NCBI GenBank assembly: GCA_002497895.1
Contig: DAFD01000006.1
Span: 1-16,594 of the forward strand
Direction of reading: 5' to 3'
DNA: 16,594 nt
Source: Euryarchaeota archaeon UBA175
GTDB lineage: Archaea; Thermoplasmatota; Poseidoniia; Poseidoniales; Thalassarchaeaceae
The translations under genes were made by a program, and so were the position numbers. Under the pieces are notes generated by a model. That model saw only the letters and a program-made list of their open reading frames with translations. It was not told the DNA's origin and ran no database searches. Shown piece after piece: positions 7,505 to 13,378 of the stretch. Numbering within the stretch: the first letter of the stretch is position 1; each line of letters opens with the position of its first letter.

Positions 7505-8089
7505 ATGAAGATGGTTCGAGTCCTCGGAGTACTTCCCGGATTCGTCGGATTCGTATGCCTGATTCTGGTCACCGCGAGTCTTGTTGGAATCAACCTCGAG
7601 GAGACACGCGTCAGCGCTACTACAGTTCCATGTTTGGACGACGACGCAGGAGGGTGCCCTGTCGGAATGACCGGCTCGAACTTCTATGTCCCCCCTGGAT
7701 TCAGTTTGCTCGATGTTCAAGTGACTATCGAGTGGAGCGAGCCGGCGAAGGCTTGGATTGGCGTGGTCGACGCTGACTATGCAGAATCTTGTCCACCGGA
7801 CTCCAATGGATTGACGACCTGTGAGGCGGAGGATTTCGAGTTCGTGGCAGGTGGTCCGGAATATGACGATGAATTCACTTTCTCTCTCGAGCCGGGCGAT
7901 TATCGCTTTACCAGCGCTGGACGCGACGGATCGAATCTCGACGATCAATTGGTTACTATCAGTACCTCAATTCACATCTCGGCTGTCGGCGAGATTCTGC
8001 TCGCTCTCGTAGGAATCCTACTGTTGGTTGGTGGTTTCGAGATGATTTTCCCAATCAAGCTCTTCTGGAAGAAGTTCGTCGATGCTTGA
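7505..8089 (+). CDS. Two-TM membrane protein with cysteine-containing extracytoplasmic domain, function unknown
   Basis: I do not recognise a named family. The 194-residue product has an N-terminal hydrophobic helix (about 7-29), a soluble acidic domain (about 30-158) and a second helix (about 160-184, ILLALVGILLLVGG), ending in a short basic tail. With both ends in the cytoplasm the central domain would be outside. That domain is rich in beta-type sequence and has four cysteines, C43, C51, C96 and C106, suggesting two disulfides. The segment FTFSLEPGDYRFTSAG resembles a beta-sandwich strand pair as in pre-peptidase or Ig-like domains, but this is weak. ATG 7505 precedes MKMVRVLGVLPG and has no clear Shine-Dalgarno. 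It lies 48 bases after the zinc-ribbon membrane protein on the same strand. Confidence 0.7.
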   Translation: MKMVRVLGVLPGFVGFVCLILVTASLVGINLEETRVSATTVPCLDDDAGGCPVGMTGSNFYVPPGFSLLDVQVTIEWSEPAKAWIGVVDADYAESCPPDSNGLTTCEAEDFEFVAGGPEYDDEFTFSLEPGDYRFTSAGRDGSNLDDQLVTISTSIHISAVGEILLALVGILLLVGGFEMIFPIKLFWKKFVDA

Positions 8090-8177
8090 TTGATTCACCA
8101 CAGAGTGTAATCAGTCATTGGAAGAACCATACAAAGGCTCCGAGAGGGTTGAAGAACTGGTTGTCCCTCGAGGGTTC

Positions 8178-8297
8178 ATGGCGGTTACCGAGTGCAAAAC
8201 ATGCGGTGCTCAGATTAGGGCCGAGGGTCTTGCGAGATCTTACGGTGGCCACACCATCTACTGCGTCACTTGTGGAGCTCAGTTCCACTCCGAATGA
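8178..8297 (+). CDS. 39-residue zinc-ribbon protein, function unknown
   Basis: A very short gene begins at ATG 8178 (MAVTECKTCGAQI) and ends at TGA 8295-8297. It encodes two CxxC knuckles, C6/C9 and C29/C32, each followed by Gly-Ala-Gln (CKTCGAQI and CVTCGAQF). This is a near-symmetric rubredoxin-like zinc ribbon. GAGGG lies 3 bases upstream of the ATG. The frame stays open back to 8094 and a TTG at 8118 would give a 59-residue version beginning MEEPYKGSERVEELVVPRGF; which start is used is unclear. The gene ends 17 bases before the convergent NOG1 stop, with an inverted repeat between, which supports a real 3' end. The ligand pattern is the main evidence; function is unknown. Confidence 0.65.
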   Translation: MAVTECKTCGAQIRAEGLARSYGGHTIYCVTCGAQFHSE

Positions 8298-8298
8298 T

Positions 8299-8312
8299 GT
8301 GCGACTGCGCAC
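8299..8312. terminator. Bidirectional hairpin between the small zinc-ribbon gene and NOG1
   Basis: GTGCG, loop ACTG, CGCAC form a 5-bp stem occupying nearly the whole 17-base gap between two convergent stop codons. Placement matches the hairpin at 2796-2816. A terminator role is inferred. Confidence 0.45.
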
Positions 8313-8314
8313 TA

Positions 8315-9448
8315 TCAACGCTTGTCTCGTCGACCACGCTTAGGCCTGGGCGAATTACGTATCGCTTCTTCTCTGCGTGCTAGAATCTCTTCAGGCGAGC
8401 CCACAGGCTCGATCTCCTCCACCTGACGATGCCACATCTCTGGTAGAGCAAGAGGGTCAATCACCTCATCAGCAGCTATTGACTCGATTAGCAGGCTTCG
8501 TATCTCATCGATTCCTTGGCCAGTTTGCGAACTGATACGGATGACCTCCTCATCTCCCTCAATCACTTCATGCAAGTCGGACTTGGAATGGACGAGGAGA
8601 AGTGGTCGCTCGGCGAGGAGTTCTCGGACCTCCCCGAGGAGGTGTTCCTGATCCTCACGACTAATTCCACTCTTCTCAGATGGGTCGATGAGGAAGAGAA
8701 CAATATCTCCAACATTCTCCAAAGCGGCGATAGCCTGCATTTCGATTTGATTACGGTCGTCCATCGGACGGTCGAGCAAACCTGGTGTATCGACCATCTG
8801 GTAGGTGCGCCTGCGGTGTTCGAAATGACCAACGTGCAGGCGCTTAGTAGTGAATGGATAAGCGGCAACCTCAGGTTCGCCGCTTGAAAGTTCAGTGATT
8901 AACGCGGACTTACCCACATTGGGTGCGCCCGCTACAACGACACATGGCTCTGCGGCATCGATTGATGGGAGTTGCCGCAGAATGTCGCGGGCCTGCCCCA
9001 ACCAGAGGATATTGTCGCCAATTTGTTCAATGATTGATGACATCCTACCGTAGGCATGCCTGCGCTCGGCGTGAAATGGCTCTATTGAGCGGAATTTCAT
9101 CATCTTCGATTGTGATTCGCCGGAGATTTGACGAACTCTCTCAGCAGCCCACTGAATTGCGCCTAGATTCTGACGGAATTCGTCCGCTCCAACCGCTGCA
9201 TCGACCAGCGCTTGATCGAAGGAGGATTGCGCATTGAGGCTGGGCCACTTGTCAATCCACTTCAACAAAGTCTCAGCAATCGTGTCACTGGCAGCCTGTA
9301 CCATCCGTGCCATCTGCTTGCGGACACGGTGATACTTGTCAGGATCTTCGACTAGGAGTGATTGCTTGCTGGCGCGACGGAATGCCTTGTCCAAAACCTC
9401 CTGCGGATACAGAACGGTCGGAATCTTACGCCATTCCACCGAAGCCAT
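8315..9448 (-). CDS. NOG1-family GTPase
   Basis: The 377-residue protein belongs to the archaeal NOG1 branch of Obg-like GTPases, which in eukaryotes acts in large ribosomal subunit assembly; a similar role is inferred here. A helical NOG1 N-terminal domain (about 1-165, starting WRKIPTVLYPQEVLDKAFRR) precedes the G domain. Visible G motifs are G1 GAPNVGKS (174-181), G2 around YPFTTK (197-202), G3 DTPG (220-223) and G4 HSKSD (287-291); G4 has Ser where NKxD has Asn. A long charged C-terminal tail ends in RPKRGRRDKR, plausible for rRNA contact. ATG 9448 is set by GGAGG 7 bases upstream; a TTG at 9490 would add 14 residues that include that site. The gene is divergent from the 9528 operon and convergent with the small zinc-ribbon gene. 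Confidence 0.93.
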   Translation of the reverse strand: MASVEWRKIPTVLYPQEVLDKAFRRASKQSLLVEDPDKYHRVRKQMARMVQAASDTIAETLLKWIDKWPSLNAQSSFDQALVDAAVGADEFRQNLGAIQWAAERVRQISGESQSKMMKFRSIEPFHAERRHAYGRMSSIIEQIGDNILWLGQARDILRQLPSIDAAEPCVVVAGAPNVGKSALITELSSGEPEVAAYPFTTKRLHVGHFEHRRRTYQMVDTPGLLDRPMDDRNQIEMQAIAALENVGDIVLFLIDPSEKSGISREDQEHLLGEVRELLAERPLLLVHSKSDLHEVIEGDEEVIRISSQTGQGIDEIRSLLIESIAADEVIDPLALPEMWHRQVEEIEPVGSPEEILARREEAIRNSPRPKRGRRDKR

Positions 9449-9455
9449 GACCTCT

Positions 9456-9460
9456 CCTCC
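9456..9460 (-). promoter_or_regulatory. Shine-Dalgarno sequence of the NOG1 gene
   Basis: The minus strand reads GGAGGAGAGGTCATG. GGAGG lies 7 bases from ATG 9448 and rules against the upstream TTG at 9490. Confidence 0.7.
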
Positions 9461-9527
9461 ATCCAAGCGGCTCCGCTCATCCTTCTTCAATCAGCGTGCT
9501 TTTCTATGGCCATCTGCACGCGACCCC

Positions 9528-9983
9528 ATGACCGGCGAACGCCGCGGTAAGAGAATCGACGACCTACCCGACTGGGCGAAGCGTCTCGCTAAGGAATATG
9601 GAGCCACTAATCTGGACGATAGACAGGACATTTTCTTCGGTTCCTTAGTCGATAGAAGGAGTGGACTTCGCAAAGATGACCTAATCGAATTACTAATCGA
9701 TGACCGGGCACTGCGAGGCGATGTTGACCCATGGGTACGCGGGATGCTACTCAGTGTGAAGCAGAGTGCGGTAGAGATGCTAGATGAGAATCGGCAATTC
9801 CGTTCGATTGCACGCGATGTTATTGTCGAAGTACGTTTAGTGACTCACCTTCGTAAATCATACATCGAGGATGAAGAGCTTCTAACCTTCGAGAAAGAAG
9901 ATATGCGGCGGCGCTCAAACGTTCACGAGCAAGCCGAACGTCAAGCCGATGGCGGCTCTGATGACAGCCATCTTTGGGGATGA
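9528..9983 (+). CDS. Charged cytosolic protein of unknown function, first gene of the pterin/redox operon
   Basis: I do not recognise this family. From ATG 9528 the product has 151 residues, no signal peptide, no membrane helix and no cysteine. It is rich in Asp, Glu and Arg and is predicted mostly helical. The start reads MTGERRGKRIDDLPDWAKRL and the tail is polar and probably disordered (about 120-151), ending DDSHLWG. Helical stretches such as RKDDLIELLIDDRALRGD and VIVEVRLVTHLRKSYIEDE suggest a small helical bundle. The frame is open further upstream, but that part overlaps the NOG1 start region and has no ATG close by. No Shine-Dalgarno precedes ATG 9528, so the transcript may be nearly leaderless. 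Its stop is 3 bases before the PhhB-like gene, so it is very probably in that operon. Confidence 0.7.
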   Translation: MTGERRGKRIDDLPDWAKRLAKEYGATNLDDRQDIFFGSLVDRRSGLRKDDLIELLIDDRALRGDVDPWVRGMLLSVKQSAVEMLDENRQFRSIARDVIVEVRLVTHLRKSYIEDEELLTFEKEDMRRRSNVHEQAERQADGGSDDSHLWG

Positions 9984-9986
9984 AAT

Positions 9987-10313
9987 ATGTCAGATCTTGC
10001 GAATCGGGAATGTATTCCTTGCAAAGGAGGTATACCTCCGATGACCGCTCAAGAAGCGGAGGGAATGAAGTCGGAAGTGAATTCCGATTGGGATGTGATT
10101 GATGGCCACCATCTTGAGCGAGTCTGGACTTTTTCTGACTTTGAATCGGCGCTTGATTTTGTCAATGCAGCCGGCGCTATCTGCGAGCAACAGGGGCATC
10201 ACGCCGACTTCGAATTAGGCTGGGGCCGAGTAAAGGCTCTTATCTGGACACACAAGATTGACGGACTAACCGAATCCGACTTCATTTTGGCCGCCAAATT
10301 CGATGAGATTTGA
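9987..10313 (+). CDS. phhB: Pterin-4a-carbinolamine dehydratase (PhhB/DCoH family)
   Basis: The 108-residue enzyme dehydrates 4a-hydroxy-tetrahydropterin to quinonoid dihydropterin, normally to recycle the cofactor of aromatic amino acid hydroxylases. The catalytic signature is present: E67 and H71-H72 in EQQGHHADFELGW (67-79), then WTHKIDGLTESDFILAAK (87-104) with H89 and the GLT turn. The N-terminal DLANRECIPCKGGIPP matches the CxPCxGGxPP extension seen in many bacterial members, which supports ATG 9987. An internal ATG at 10041, with AAAGGAGGT nine bases ahead, could give a form lacking that CxxC extension. No aromatic hydroxylase is visible nearby, so the pterin partner is unclear; some homologues are linked to molybdopterin or other pterin metabolism. 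It is followed immediately by a ferredoxin. Confidence 0.93.
   Translation: MSDLANRECIPCKGGIPPMTAQEAEGMKSEVNSDWDVIDGHHLERVWTFSDFESALDFVNAAGAICEQQGHHADFELGWGRVKALIWTHKIDGLTESDFILAAKFDEI
10026..10039. repeat. 14-bp perfect palindrome containing an internal Shine-Dalgarno, inside phhB
   Basis: GGAGGTATACCTCC is a perfect palindrome. Its left half with the preceding AAA forms AAAGGAGGT, placed 9 bases before the in-frame ATG 10041. The same bases encode the conserved Gly-Gly-Ile-Pro-Pro, so the symmetry may be forced by the protein sequence. Confidence 0.45.
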
Positions 10314-10318
10314 GGTGA
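10312..10318 (+). promoter_or_regulatory. Shine-Dalgarno sequence of the ferredoxin gene overlapping the phhB stop
   Basis: TGAGGTGA at 10311-10318 contains the phhB stop TGA and the ribosome binding site GAGGTGA, 4 bases before ATG 10323. It suggests coupled translation. Confidence 0.65.
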
Positions 10319-10322
10319 ATTT

Positions 10323-10637
10323 ATGACGAAAGAATTTCGTTTACACGCTTTCGTCTGTACGAATCAGCGTGATCCGAACAAGCCACGAGAATGTTGTGCT
10401 GCGAAGAACTCACTCGATGTAATGACACGGCTGAAGCGCGCGGCTCGCGCTGCGGGAATCGATGATGTTAGAGTGAACAAAGCAGGTTGTCTCGACCGCT
10501 GTGAACAGGGAGTCTCTTGTGTCATTTATCCAGATGGAATCTGGTATACTATTCCTGACGACGATACGGCTATCGCACGTATCGTCGAGCATCTTGCTGG
10601 CGGTAAGCCGGCAAGTGAATTTCGAATGGGTGAGTGA
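10323..10637 (+). CDS. Thioredoxin-like [2Fe-2S] ferredoxin
   Basis: This 104-residue electron carrier has the thioredoxin-like ferredoxin fold, also found in NuoE-type domains and Shethna-type ferredoxins. The likely cluster ligands are C12 (FVCTNQRDP), C24 or C25 (PRECCAAKNS), C56 and C60 (NKAGCLDRCEQG); the last pair has the C-x3-C spacing typical of this fold. CEQGVSCVIYPDGIWYT (60-76) is a strong family match. It has no signal peptide, so it is cytosolic. It is sandwiched between phhB and a quinone oxidoreductase, with translation apparently coupled to both. The physiological partner is unknown; the neighbours suggest a pterin or quinone/NAD(P)H reaction. Confidence 0.92.
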   Translation: MTKEFRLHAFVCTNQRDPNKPRECCAAKNSLDVMTRLKRAARAAGIDDVRVNKAGCLDRCEQGVSCVIYPDGIWYTIPDDDTAIARIVEHLAGGKPASEFRMGE

Positions 10638-11654
10638 ATGGAACGAATTGTGTATACGAAAGCCGGAGGGCTCGATTCAATTGCTATAGATGAATTTCAA
10701 GAGACCACTCCAGGAAATGGAGAAGTTCGTGTGCGAGTGTCACGAGCTGGGATTAATTTCGCTGATCTGATGATGCGACAGGGACTCTACGGTTCAGCAC
10801 CTGATTTCCCATTTACACCCGGGTATGAGGCAAGCGGAGTGATCTCGGCGATTGGTGAAGGAGTAGAAGGTCTCGAAGTCGGTCAGCGCGTGCTTGCGAT
10901 GACTGGATTCGGAGGATACTCACAATCGGTTCAAATCTCCGCAGAGAGAGCTATTCCGATTCCTGATGAGATGTCACACGACGCAGCCGCCAGCCTCGGA
11001 GTCACTTATGGTACAGCATATCACATGCTGGTTCACCTCGGTAACCTGCGAGCTGGAGATAGTGTTCTAATTCATCACGCAGCGGGTGGAGTTGGTACTG
11101 CTGCCGCGCAAATTTGTCAGGCTTACGGAGCTACTAATCTCATTGGAACTGCAAGCGCGACAAAGAAAGAATTCGTCGAAGCGCAAGGAATGCGCTTCGT
11201 CGACCGCGACTCAGAAGACTTCGTTGAGGTCTGCAAATCCCTAACGAATGGCAAGGGAGTAAACCAGGCAATAGACCCTGTCGGCGGTTCTCATCTGATG
11301 CGTTCTTACAAAGCGCTGTGTAATGGCGGAAAACTCCACGTATTTGGGGCATCTTCTGCCGTTCCAGGATCAAAACGTTCTATGTTTGCAGCGCTGAAAA
11401 TGTGGCGTAGTACCCCGAAATTCGACCCATTGAAAATGATGAACTCTAACAAAGCGATCTTCGGGGTGCATATGGGTCGACTCGAGGATGAGGAGTTATT
11501 CGCTGGTCATCTGCAAGACCTCTCTGTGATGATTCAGAAGGGGCAAATTGAGCCAATCATAGACAGCGTCTGGCCTTACCGCGAGGTCGCTAATGCCCAG
11601 AAACATATGCATGATCGGAAGAACCGAGGAAAAATCCTACTCGATTTCTCTTGA
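10638..11654 (+). CDS. Zinc-independent NAD(P)H quinone oxidoreductase, MDR superfamily (VAT1-like)
   Basis: The 338-residue protein is a medium-chain dehydrogenase/reductase of the quinone oxidoreductase group, predicted to reduce quinones or other enone-type substrates with NADPH. A GroES-like domain (about 1-125, AGINFADLMMRQGLY at 37-51 and PFTPGYEASGVI at 58-69) precedes the Rossmann cofactor domain with the AAGGVGTAAAQ motif (148-158). The zinc ligands of alcohol dehydrogenases are absent, as expected for this group. The insert KMWRSTPKFDPLKMMNSNKAIFG, split here as KMWRSTPKFDP and MMNSNKAIFG, resembles VAT1-type enzymes. ATG 10638 directly abuts the ferredoxin stop, and GGTGA (10629-10633) supplies a Shine-Dalgarno inside the ferredoxin gene. 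It is the last gene of the 9528 operon. Substrate is unknown. Confidence 0.92.
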   Translation: MERIVYTKAGGLDSIAIDEFQETTPGNGEVRVRVSRAGINFADLMMRQGLYGSAPDFPFTPGYEASGVISAIGEGVEGLEVGQRVLAMTGFGGYSQSVQISAERAIPIPDEMSHDAAASLGVTYGTAYHMLVHLGNLRAGDSVLIHHAAGGVGTAAAQICQAYGATNLIGTASATKKEFVEAQGMRFVDRDSEDFVEVCKSLTNGKGVNQAIDPVGGSHLMRSYKALCNGGKLHVFGASSAVPGSKRSMFAALKMWRSTPKFDPLKMMNSNKAIFGVHMGRLEDEELFAGHLQDLSVMIQKGQIEPIIDSVWPYREVANAQKHMHDRKNRGKILLDFS

Positions 11655-11677
11655 GAAAATACAATCTACACCCTAGC

Positions 11678-11842
11678 CTATATTACGCCAGAACGGCTCA
11701 ATTCTCTGAATACAATCGCTATACAAATAATGCTAATTAGAATCCCAATTGGCCCTCTCTTGATTTTAGAAGATGGCTTGAATCCTAGGATTGGTTCAGC
11801 CTTAGTTGCCAATTTTTCTTCTATTTCACCAATGGACTTCAT
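11678..11842 (-). CDS. 54-residue single-TM protein, hypothetical
   Basis: I do not recognise it. From ATG 11842 the product begins MKSIGEIEEKLATKAEPILG, has a basic stretch (KPSSKIKRG) and ends in a hydrophobic helix (about 34-45, GPIGILISIICIAIVF) plus a short polar tail. This suggests a small tail-anchored membrane protein. The frame is open upstream to an ATG at 11986, but that extension overlaps the end of the neighbouring membrane gene and looks like shadow sequence. There is no clear Shine-Dalgarno. The AT-rich composition makes chance open frames likely here, so support is moderate to low. Confidence 0.4.
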   Translation of the reverse strand: MKSIGEIEEKLATKAEPILGFKPSSKIKRGPIGILISIICIAIVFRELSRSGVI

Positions 11843-11886
11843 GATAATAGCGTAAAGTTCCCACTTTATCAAGCATATGGGATATT

Positions 11887-12135
11887 TCAGAACAAGAATG
11901 GGCTTGCAACCAAAAATAATCCAATCAATGTCCCACCAATGATATTCATCTGGAATATCTTTGGATATTCCTCCTTTGTCCCCCATGAAAATGTCTTACG
12001 AATCCATACTTTCTGATTGAGCATACAATTGGCTACATACAACAGTATAGCCACACCAATCGCAATTCTGAAGGTGTCAAGCGTCGTTAGGTCCATGGGC
12101 GTAATAATGAGTGACGGCTTATCACTTAGTGACAT
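11887..12135 (-). CDS. Small two-TM membrane protein, hypothetical
   Basis: I do not recognise the family. ATG 12135 gives 82 residues with helices at about 23-40 (FRIAIGVAILLYVANC) and 64-82 (NIIGGTLIGLFLVASPFLF), joined by a basic cytoplasmic-type loop (NQKVWIRKTFSWGTKEEYPK). The protein ends directly after the second helix. A TTG at 12162 would add 9 residues and an ATG at 12096 would shorten it by 13; none has a Shine-Dalgarno, so a leaderless transcript is possible. It is divergent from the small plus-strand membrane gene at 12206, across about 70 bases. It lies in an AT-rich stretch unlike the flanking operons. Confidence 0.55.
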   Translation of the reverse strand: MSLSDKPSLIITPMDLTTLDTFRIAIGVAILLYVANCMLNQKVWIRKTFSWGTKEEYPKIFQMNIIGGTLIGLFLVASPFLF

Positions 12136-12192
12136 ATATTCTGATAGGAAGAAAACAATCAATAATAGGTGAAAACCATTTCAGGATGATTT

Positions 12193-12198
12193 AGGAGG
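12193..12198 (+). promoter_or_regulatory. Shine-Dalgarno sequence of the 58-residue membrane protein
   Basis: AGGAGG lies 7 bases upstream of ATG 12206 with optimal spacing. It is the main reason to accept this very short gene. Confidence 0.7.
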
Positions 12199-12205
12199 AA
12201 AAATA

Positions 12206-12382
12206 ATGACCGGAGAAATAGGAAAGATAGGATTAGCTGCTAGTGCAATTTCAATATTCACTTCAATTTACATCTACTTCATGCATGATGGAGGAAATGC
12301 CGATTTAGGCATTTTTGTAGGATTGTGGGCACCAACACTGATTCTATTCACACAAGAAATAGACAAATTAAGAGAAGCATGA
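12206..12382 (+). CDS. 58-residue two-helix membrane protein, function unknown
   Basis: ATG 12206 is preceded by a perfect AGGAGG at 7-base spacing and the frame closes at TGA 12380-12382. The sequence starts MTGEIGKIGLAASAISIFTS, with a first helix at about 7-25, a short loop HDGGNADLG (27-35), a second helix at about 36-49 (IFVGLWAPTLILF) and a charged end QEIDKLREA. Both termini are likely cytoplasmic. The codons ATA, TTA and AGA are frequent, in contrast to the neighbouring operons, consistent with a recently acquired or fast-changing segment. A strong inverted repeat (12389-12412) follows directly. I do not recognise the family. Confidence 0.7.
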   Translation: MTGEIGKIGLAASAISIFTSIYIYFMHDGGNADLGIFVGLWAPTLILFTQEIDKLREA

Positions 12383-12388
12383 TCTACG

Positions 12389-12412
12389 CTAACTTGTGCT
12401 TGCACAAATTAG
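12389..12412. terminator. Bidirectional hairpin between the 58-residue membrane gene and the lipoprotein gene
   Basis: CTAA-c-TTGTGC, loop TT, GCACAA-a-TTAG form a stem of 10 pairs with one mismatch. It lies in the 36-base gap between convergent stops (12382 and 12419). A 10-bp palindrome AGTCTAGACT (12411-12420) overlaps its end and runs into the lipoprotein stop. Placement fits a shared terminator. Confidence 0.55.
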
Positions 12413-12418
12413 TCTAGA

Positions 12419-13330
12419 CTAGATCTCATGAGCCACATGCTCAGTGCTCTCGCCCCAGCAATCTGCTTCCAGATCCTGCTCCGGGCCATCCTCAAGCAGA
12501 CATGGGTGATGGTTGGTGAATACATCGTCATAGGTCAGCCATGGCCTGATTATCCAAGCGTGGACCATCCAGTACTCCTGTAGATTGACATTAACACCGC
12601 CCCTGTCGTCACAAGTCTCTTGATCGAGATTCTCACCCATCACTAGGAACTCGGCCGATTCAAAGCACAGGGAGTCATGGCGGTGCCACCAGTCGTTATC
12701 TCCAGTGAAACCTTCGGGAGGTGAATTGGATGGGGCGTGGACGAACCACGCGAATCCGACTAGTTCCGACTCCCTCTCCTCGCCCCCATACATCAGGAAT
12801 TCAGGGCGTTCGTGCTCAAACACATCGTCGATTCTCGTATCTTGAAACTCCGGTTCTTGGGCATCGAATCCAGGATCTTCCATCGAGAATCCATTCAACA
12901 TTACATGATGGGTGCCCATACCCTCGACGTAATTCACTGACATTGTGTAACCAGCATCCTCAGCATCACCGAGTGTCGGCCACTGTGAAGCCCACTCAAT
13001 AGCATCCTTCATCTCGTATGTGAGAGTCTCGCACAATTCTGGCTCTAGCACTCCCTTGGTCATTCCTTCATACGCGGGATCCACATGATGACCCCCTACC
13101 CCAGTGGAATTACACCACCATGGATTAGTGTCGGGGGTGTATCCGCTGAGCGGACAATCTGGTTTACCATCGCCGTCGAAATCTCCGCAGTAATCGGGAT
13201 TCTCGGTATCGAAAAGCTCACTTTCGTCATCGATGAAACGTCCCTCGTCCTCGATATCCTCCTCGGCTAAACACCCAGAGAGGGACACTGACAGAAGAAG
13301 CAGGACCACTAGAGTAGCCAACGACCTCAT
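12419..13330 (-). CDS. Cys/His-rich secreted lipoprotein with calcium-loop-like motif, function unknown
   Basis: The 303-residue product starts MRSLATLVVLLLLSVSLSGC: a signal peptide with lipobox LSGC and lipidated C20, so it is anchored on the outer face of the membrane. An acidic linker (21-47) leads to C48-GDFDGDGKPD-C59, a DxDxDGxxD calcium-binding-type loop (D50, D52, D54, D58) bracketed by cysteines. The main domain has conserved-looking blocks GTHHVMLNGF (139-148), FTGDNDWWHRHDSLCF (208-223) and YWMVHAWIIRPW (253-264), then FTNHHPC. I recall similar WHRH...C / MxHxW blocks in uncharacterised bacterial proteins but can give no function. The histidines could hold a metal. Additional cysteines (73, 100, 222, 240, 277, 291) suggest disulfides. 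A TTG at 13372 would break the signal peptide layout, so ATG 13330 is used. Confidence 0.8.
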   Translation of the reverse strand: MRSLATLVVLLLLSVSLSGCLAEEDIEDEGRFIDDESELFDTENPDYCGDFDGDGKPDCPLSGYTPDTNPWWCNSTGVGGHHVDPAYEGMTKGVLEPELCETLTYEMKDAIEWASQWPTLGDAEDAGYTMSVNYVEGMGTHHVMLNGFSMEDPGFDAQEPEFQDTRIDDVFEHERPEFLMYGGEERESELVGFAWFVHAPSNSPPEGFTGDNDWWHRHDSLCFESAEFLVMGENLDQETCDDRGGVNVNLQEYWMVHAWIIRPWLTYDDVFTNHHPCLLEDGPEQDLEADCWGESTEHVAHEI

Positions 13331-13378
13331 GCCTATACGGAAATCATTGATTGCGATAAACCCATCACTCAAAGGAAT

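Noticed and set aside
7445..7948. 167-codon minus-strand open frame
   Set aside because: It is antisense to the two-TM protein, which has a clear hydrophobic pattern in its own frame.
8086..8343. 85-codon plus-strand frame overlapping the small zinc-ribbon gene and the NOG1 end
   Set aside because: It runs through the inverted repeat at 8299-8312 and into NOG1, while the alternate frame carries paired CxxC motifs.
9336..9527. N-terminal extension of the 9528 protein
   Set aside because: It is antisense to the NOG1 start region and would bury the NOG1 Shine-Dalgarno; no domain is visible in it.
10925..10940. tRNA T-arm-like string GGTTCAAATC
   Set aside because: It lies in the quinone oxidoreductase coding region and no acceptor or anticodon arm surrounds it.
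11843..11986. Upstream extension of the 54-residue protein to ATG 11986
   Set aside because: It overlaps the last 100 bases of the neighbouring membrane gene in another frame, and its sequence looks like a shadow.
12163..12205. TATA boxes for the divergent small membrane genes
   Set aside because: The whole stretch is AT-rich, so no element stands out well enough to call.
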